Of a DNA stretch of 64,000 nucleotides, positions 62,809 to 64,000 are shown in pieces (the stretch's first letter is position 1; every line of letters begins with the position of its first letter). Source of the DNA: an uncultured Roseburia sp. (lineage in GTDB: Bacteria > Bacillota > Clostridia > Lachnospirales > Lachnospiraceae). The stretch is taken from assembly GCA_945836255.1 (NCBI GenBank), contig CAMAKU010000002.1, positions 1 to 64,000 on the forward strand, given 5' to 3'. A program made the position numbers and the translations under genes. The notes beneath the pieces are model-generated. The model had not been told where the DNA came from and made no database searches. It saw only the letters and a program-made list of their open reading frames with translations.

Positions 62809-62858
62809 CCGAGACCACTGATAAGTACAGAGGATTCTGTGTTTATCAGTAGTTTCGG
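62809..62858 (+). promoter_or_regulatory. Long hairpin in the pnp 5' leader
   Basis: CCGAGACCACTGATAA pairs with TTATCAGTAGTTTCGG (14 of 16, mismatches partly wobble) and continues inward with ACAGA/TCTGT. A smaller hairpin AGCGAT-TG-ATCGCT lies at 62761-62774. In E. coli a long pnp leader stem is cut by RNase III and mediates PNPase autocontrol; this is a structural parallel. Confidence 0.65.
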
Positions 62859-62896
62859 GTATCTGTCTTAACAAATACAATGTAAGGAGATTAGAT

Positions 62897-64000
62897 ATGA
62901 CAAAAACATTTACCATGGAATTGGCAGGAAGAACTCTGCGTGTTGATGTTGGCAGAGTGGCAGCACAGGCAAATGGCGCTGCATTTATCCAGTATGGTGA
63001 GACGACGGTTCTGTCTACGGCTACAGCATCTGAGAAGCCGAGAGAGGGCATTGACTTTTTCCCACTGAGCGTAGAATTTGAAGAGAAATTGTATTCGGTA
63101 GGTAAGATTCCGGGCGGATTTAATAAGCGAGAGGGTAAGGCATCGGAGAATGCTGTTCTGACGGCACGTGTGATTGACCGTCCGATGCGTCCGTTGTTCC
63201 CGAAGGATTATCGCAATGATGTTACGTTGAATAATATGGTTATGAGTGTTGACCCGCAGGCACGTCCGGAGTTGGTTGCTATGCTGGGGGCATCCATTTC
63301 TACCTGTATTTCTGATATCCCATTTGATGGACCTTGTGCTATGACACAGGTGGGTATGATTGACGGGGAATTTATCATCAACCCTTCACAGGAGCAGTGG
63401 GATAAGGGTGATTTGAAGTTGACGGTGGCATCTACTGCGCAGAAGGTTATCATGATCGAAGCTGGTGCTAATGAGATCCCCGAAGATAAGATGATCGAAG
63501 CCATCTATATGGCACATGATATTAACCAGACCATTATTGCATTTATCAATCAGATGGTAGCGGAAGTAGGTAAGCCGAAGCATACTTATACAAGTTGTGC
63601 AATTCCGGAAGAGATGTTTGCAGCAATGCGCGAGATTGTGACACCGGAAGAGATGGAAGAGGCAGTATTTACGGACCAGAAGCAGGTACGTGAAGAGAAT
63701 ATCCGTCAGGTAACGGAGAAGTTCGAGGAAGCATTTGCAGATAAAGAAGATTGGTTGGAAGTTCTGGGAGAGGCTGTATATCAGTACCAGAAGAAGACAG
63801 TTCGTAAAATGATTCTCAAGGATCACAAGCGCCCGGATGGCAGAAGAATCGATCAGATTCGTCCGCTGGCTGCAGAAGTGGATCTGATTCCTCGTGTCCA
63901 TGGTTCTGCGATGTTTACCCGTGGTCAGACACAGATCTGCGATGTGGTTACACTGGCACCCCTTTCCGAAGTTCAGAAGGTGGATGGACTGGATGAGAAC
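62897..64000 (+). CDS. pnp: Polynucleotide phosphorylase (3' truncated by window)
   Basis: PNPase is a phosphorolytic 3'-5' exoribonuclease of the RNA degradosome. It is missing from the ORF track because the frame runs off the window. ATG 62897 has an AAGGAGA site. The first RNase PH domain ('GETTVLSTATAS', 'DFFPLSVEFEEKLYSVGKIPGGFNKREGK', 'LTARVIDRPMRPLFP'), the helical middle, and the start of the second RNase PH domain ('RPDGRRIDQIRPLAAEVDLIPRVHGSAMFTRGQTQ' region) are visible in 368 codons; the KH and S1 domains lie beyond the end. Confidence 0.97.
   Translation, partial: MTKTFTMELAGRTLRVDVGRVAAQANGAAFIQYGETTVLSTATASEKPREGIDFFPLSVEFEEKLYSVGKIPGGFNKREGKASENAVLTARVIDRPMRPLFPKDYRNDVTLNNMVMSVDPQARPELVAMLGASISTCISDIPFDGPCAMTQVGMIDGEFIINPSQEQWDKGDLKLTVASTAQKVIMIEAGANEIPEDKMIEAIYMAHDINQTIIAFINQMVAEVGKPKHTYTSCAIPEEMFAAMREIVTPEEMEEAVFTDQKQVREENIRQVTEKFEEAFADKEDWLEVLGEAVYQYQKKTVRKMILKDHKRPDGRRIDQIRPLAAEVDLIPRVHGSAMFTRGQTQICDVVTLAPLSEVQKVDGLDEN

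Noticed and set aside
1-64000. Mobile elements, prophage, CRISPR or restriction systems
   Set aside because: No transposase, integrase, repeat-spacer array or terminal repeats were seen; gene order and composition are uniform core genome.

Overview
The window reads as a contiguous chromosomal piece of a motile, Gram-positive-type anaerobe of the Clostridia, most likely the family Lachnospiraceae (the Roseburia/Eubacterium rectale/Butyrivibrio neighbourhood). The evidence is a single large fla/che operon with the Firmicutes-type FliY, CheC and CheD; a PolC-type replicative polymerase; the clostridial order uppS-cdsA-dxr-rseP-ispG-polC; the rimP-nusA-ylxR-ylxQ-infB-rbfA-nrnA-truB-ribF string; and a base composition in the mid 40s %GC by eye. 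No species is claimed. All supported genes lie on the + strand, and I see no insertion sequence, prophage, CRISPR array or other sign of recent transfer.

Region 1 (about 1-26.3 kb) is the flagellum and chemotaxis block: fliK(partial)-flgD-flagellar operon protein-flgE, then a terminator and a new promoter, then motA-motB-fliL-fliM-fliY-cheY-fliO-fliP-fliQ-fliR-flhB-flhA-flhF-flhG-PilZ protein-cheB-cheA-cheW-cheC-cheD-small membrane protein-sigD-fapA-like and three little-known genes (basic/acidic hypothetical, DUF6115-like coiled-coil protein, MltG-like protein lacking the catalytic domain). Together they encode the hook cap and hook, stator, switch, export gate, number/placement GTPases, the phosphorelay and adaptation enzymes, and the late flagellar sigma factor. 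cheR is not in the window.

Region 2 (26.3-34.7 kb) starts with rpsB-tsf behind a structured leader, then a membrane transporter, a chemoreceptor, a polysaccharide deacetylase, a bactofilin, pyrH and frr. Region 3 (34.7-49.7 kb) holds isoprenoid/phospholipid genes (uppS, cdsA, dxr, rseP, ispG), polC, pheA, a Ppx/GppA-HD protein, polyphosphate kinase and a HAD phosphatase. Region 4 (49.7-52.9 kb) has an orphan transcription unit not listed in the ORF track, the attenuated infC-rpmI-rplT operon, galE and tRNA-Glu. Region 5 (52.9-64 kb) is the nusA-infB operon, a secreted NlpC/P60 hydrolase with a WalR-type promoter, rpsO and the 5' part of pnp.

The points most worth a second look are: a CheB whose receiver domain has lost its phosphoacceptor aspartate; a promoter-SD-open frame-terminator unit at 49.8-50.2 kb with no standard start codon; a perfect WalR-like box before the NlpC/P60 gene; visible alternative RNA pairings in the infC leader and an AUU start for infC; a long pnp leader hairpin; a 20-bp inverted repeat between fliP and fliQ; and a FlgD ending in a helical module that resembles surface-protein repeats. 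Several ORF-track starts were moved to better RBS-supported codons.
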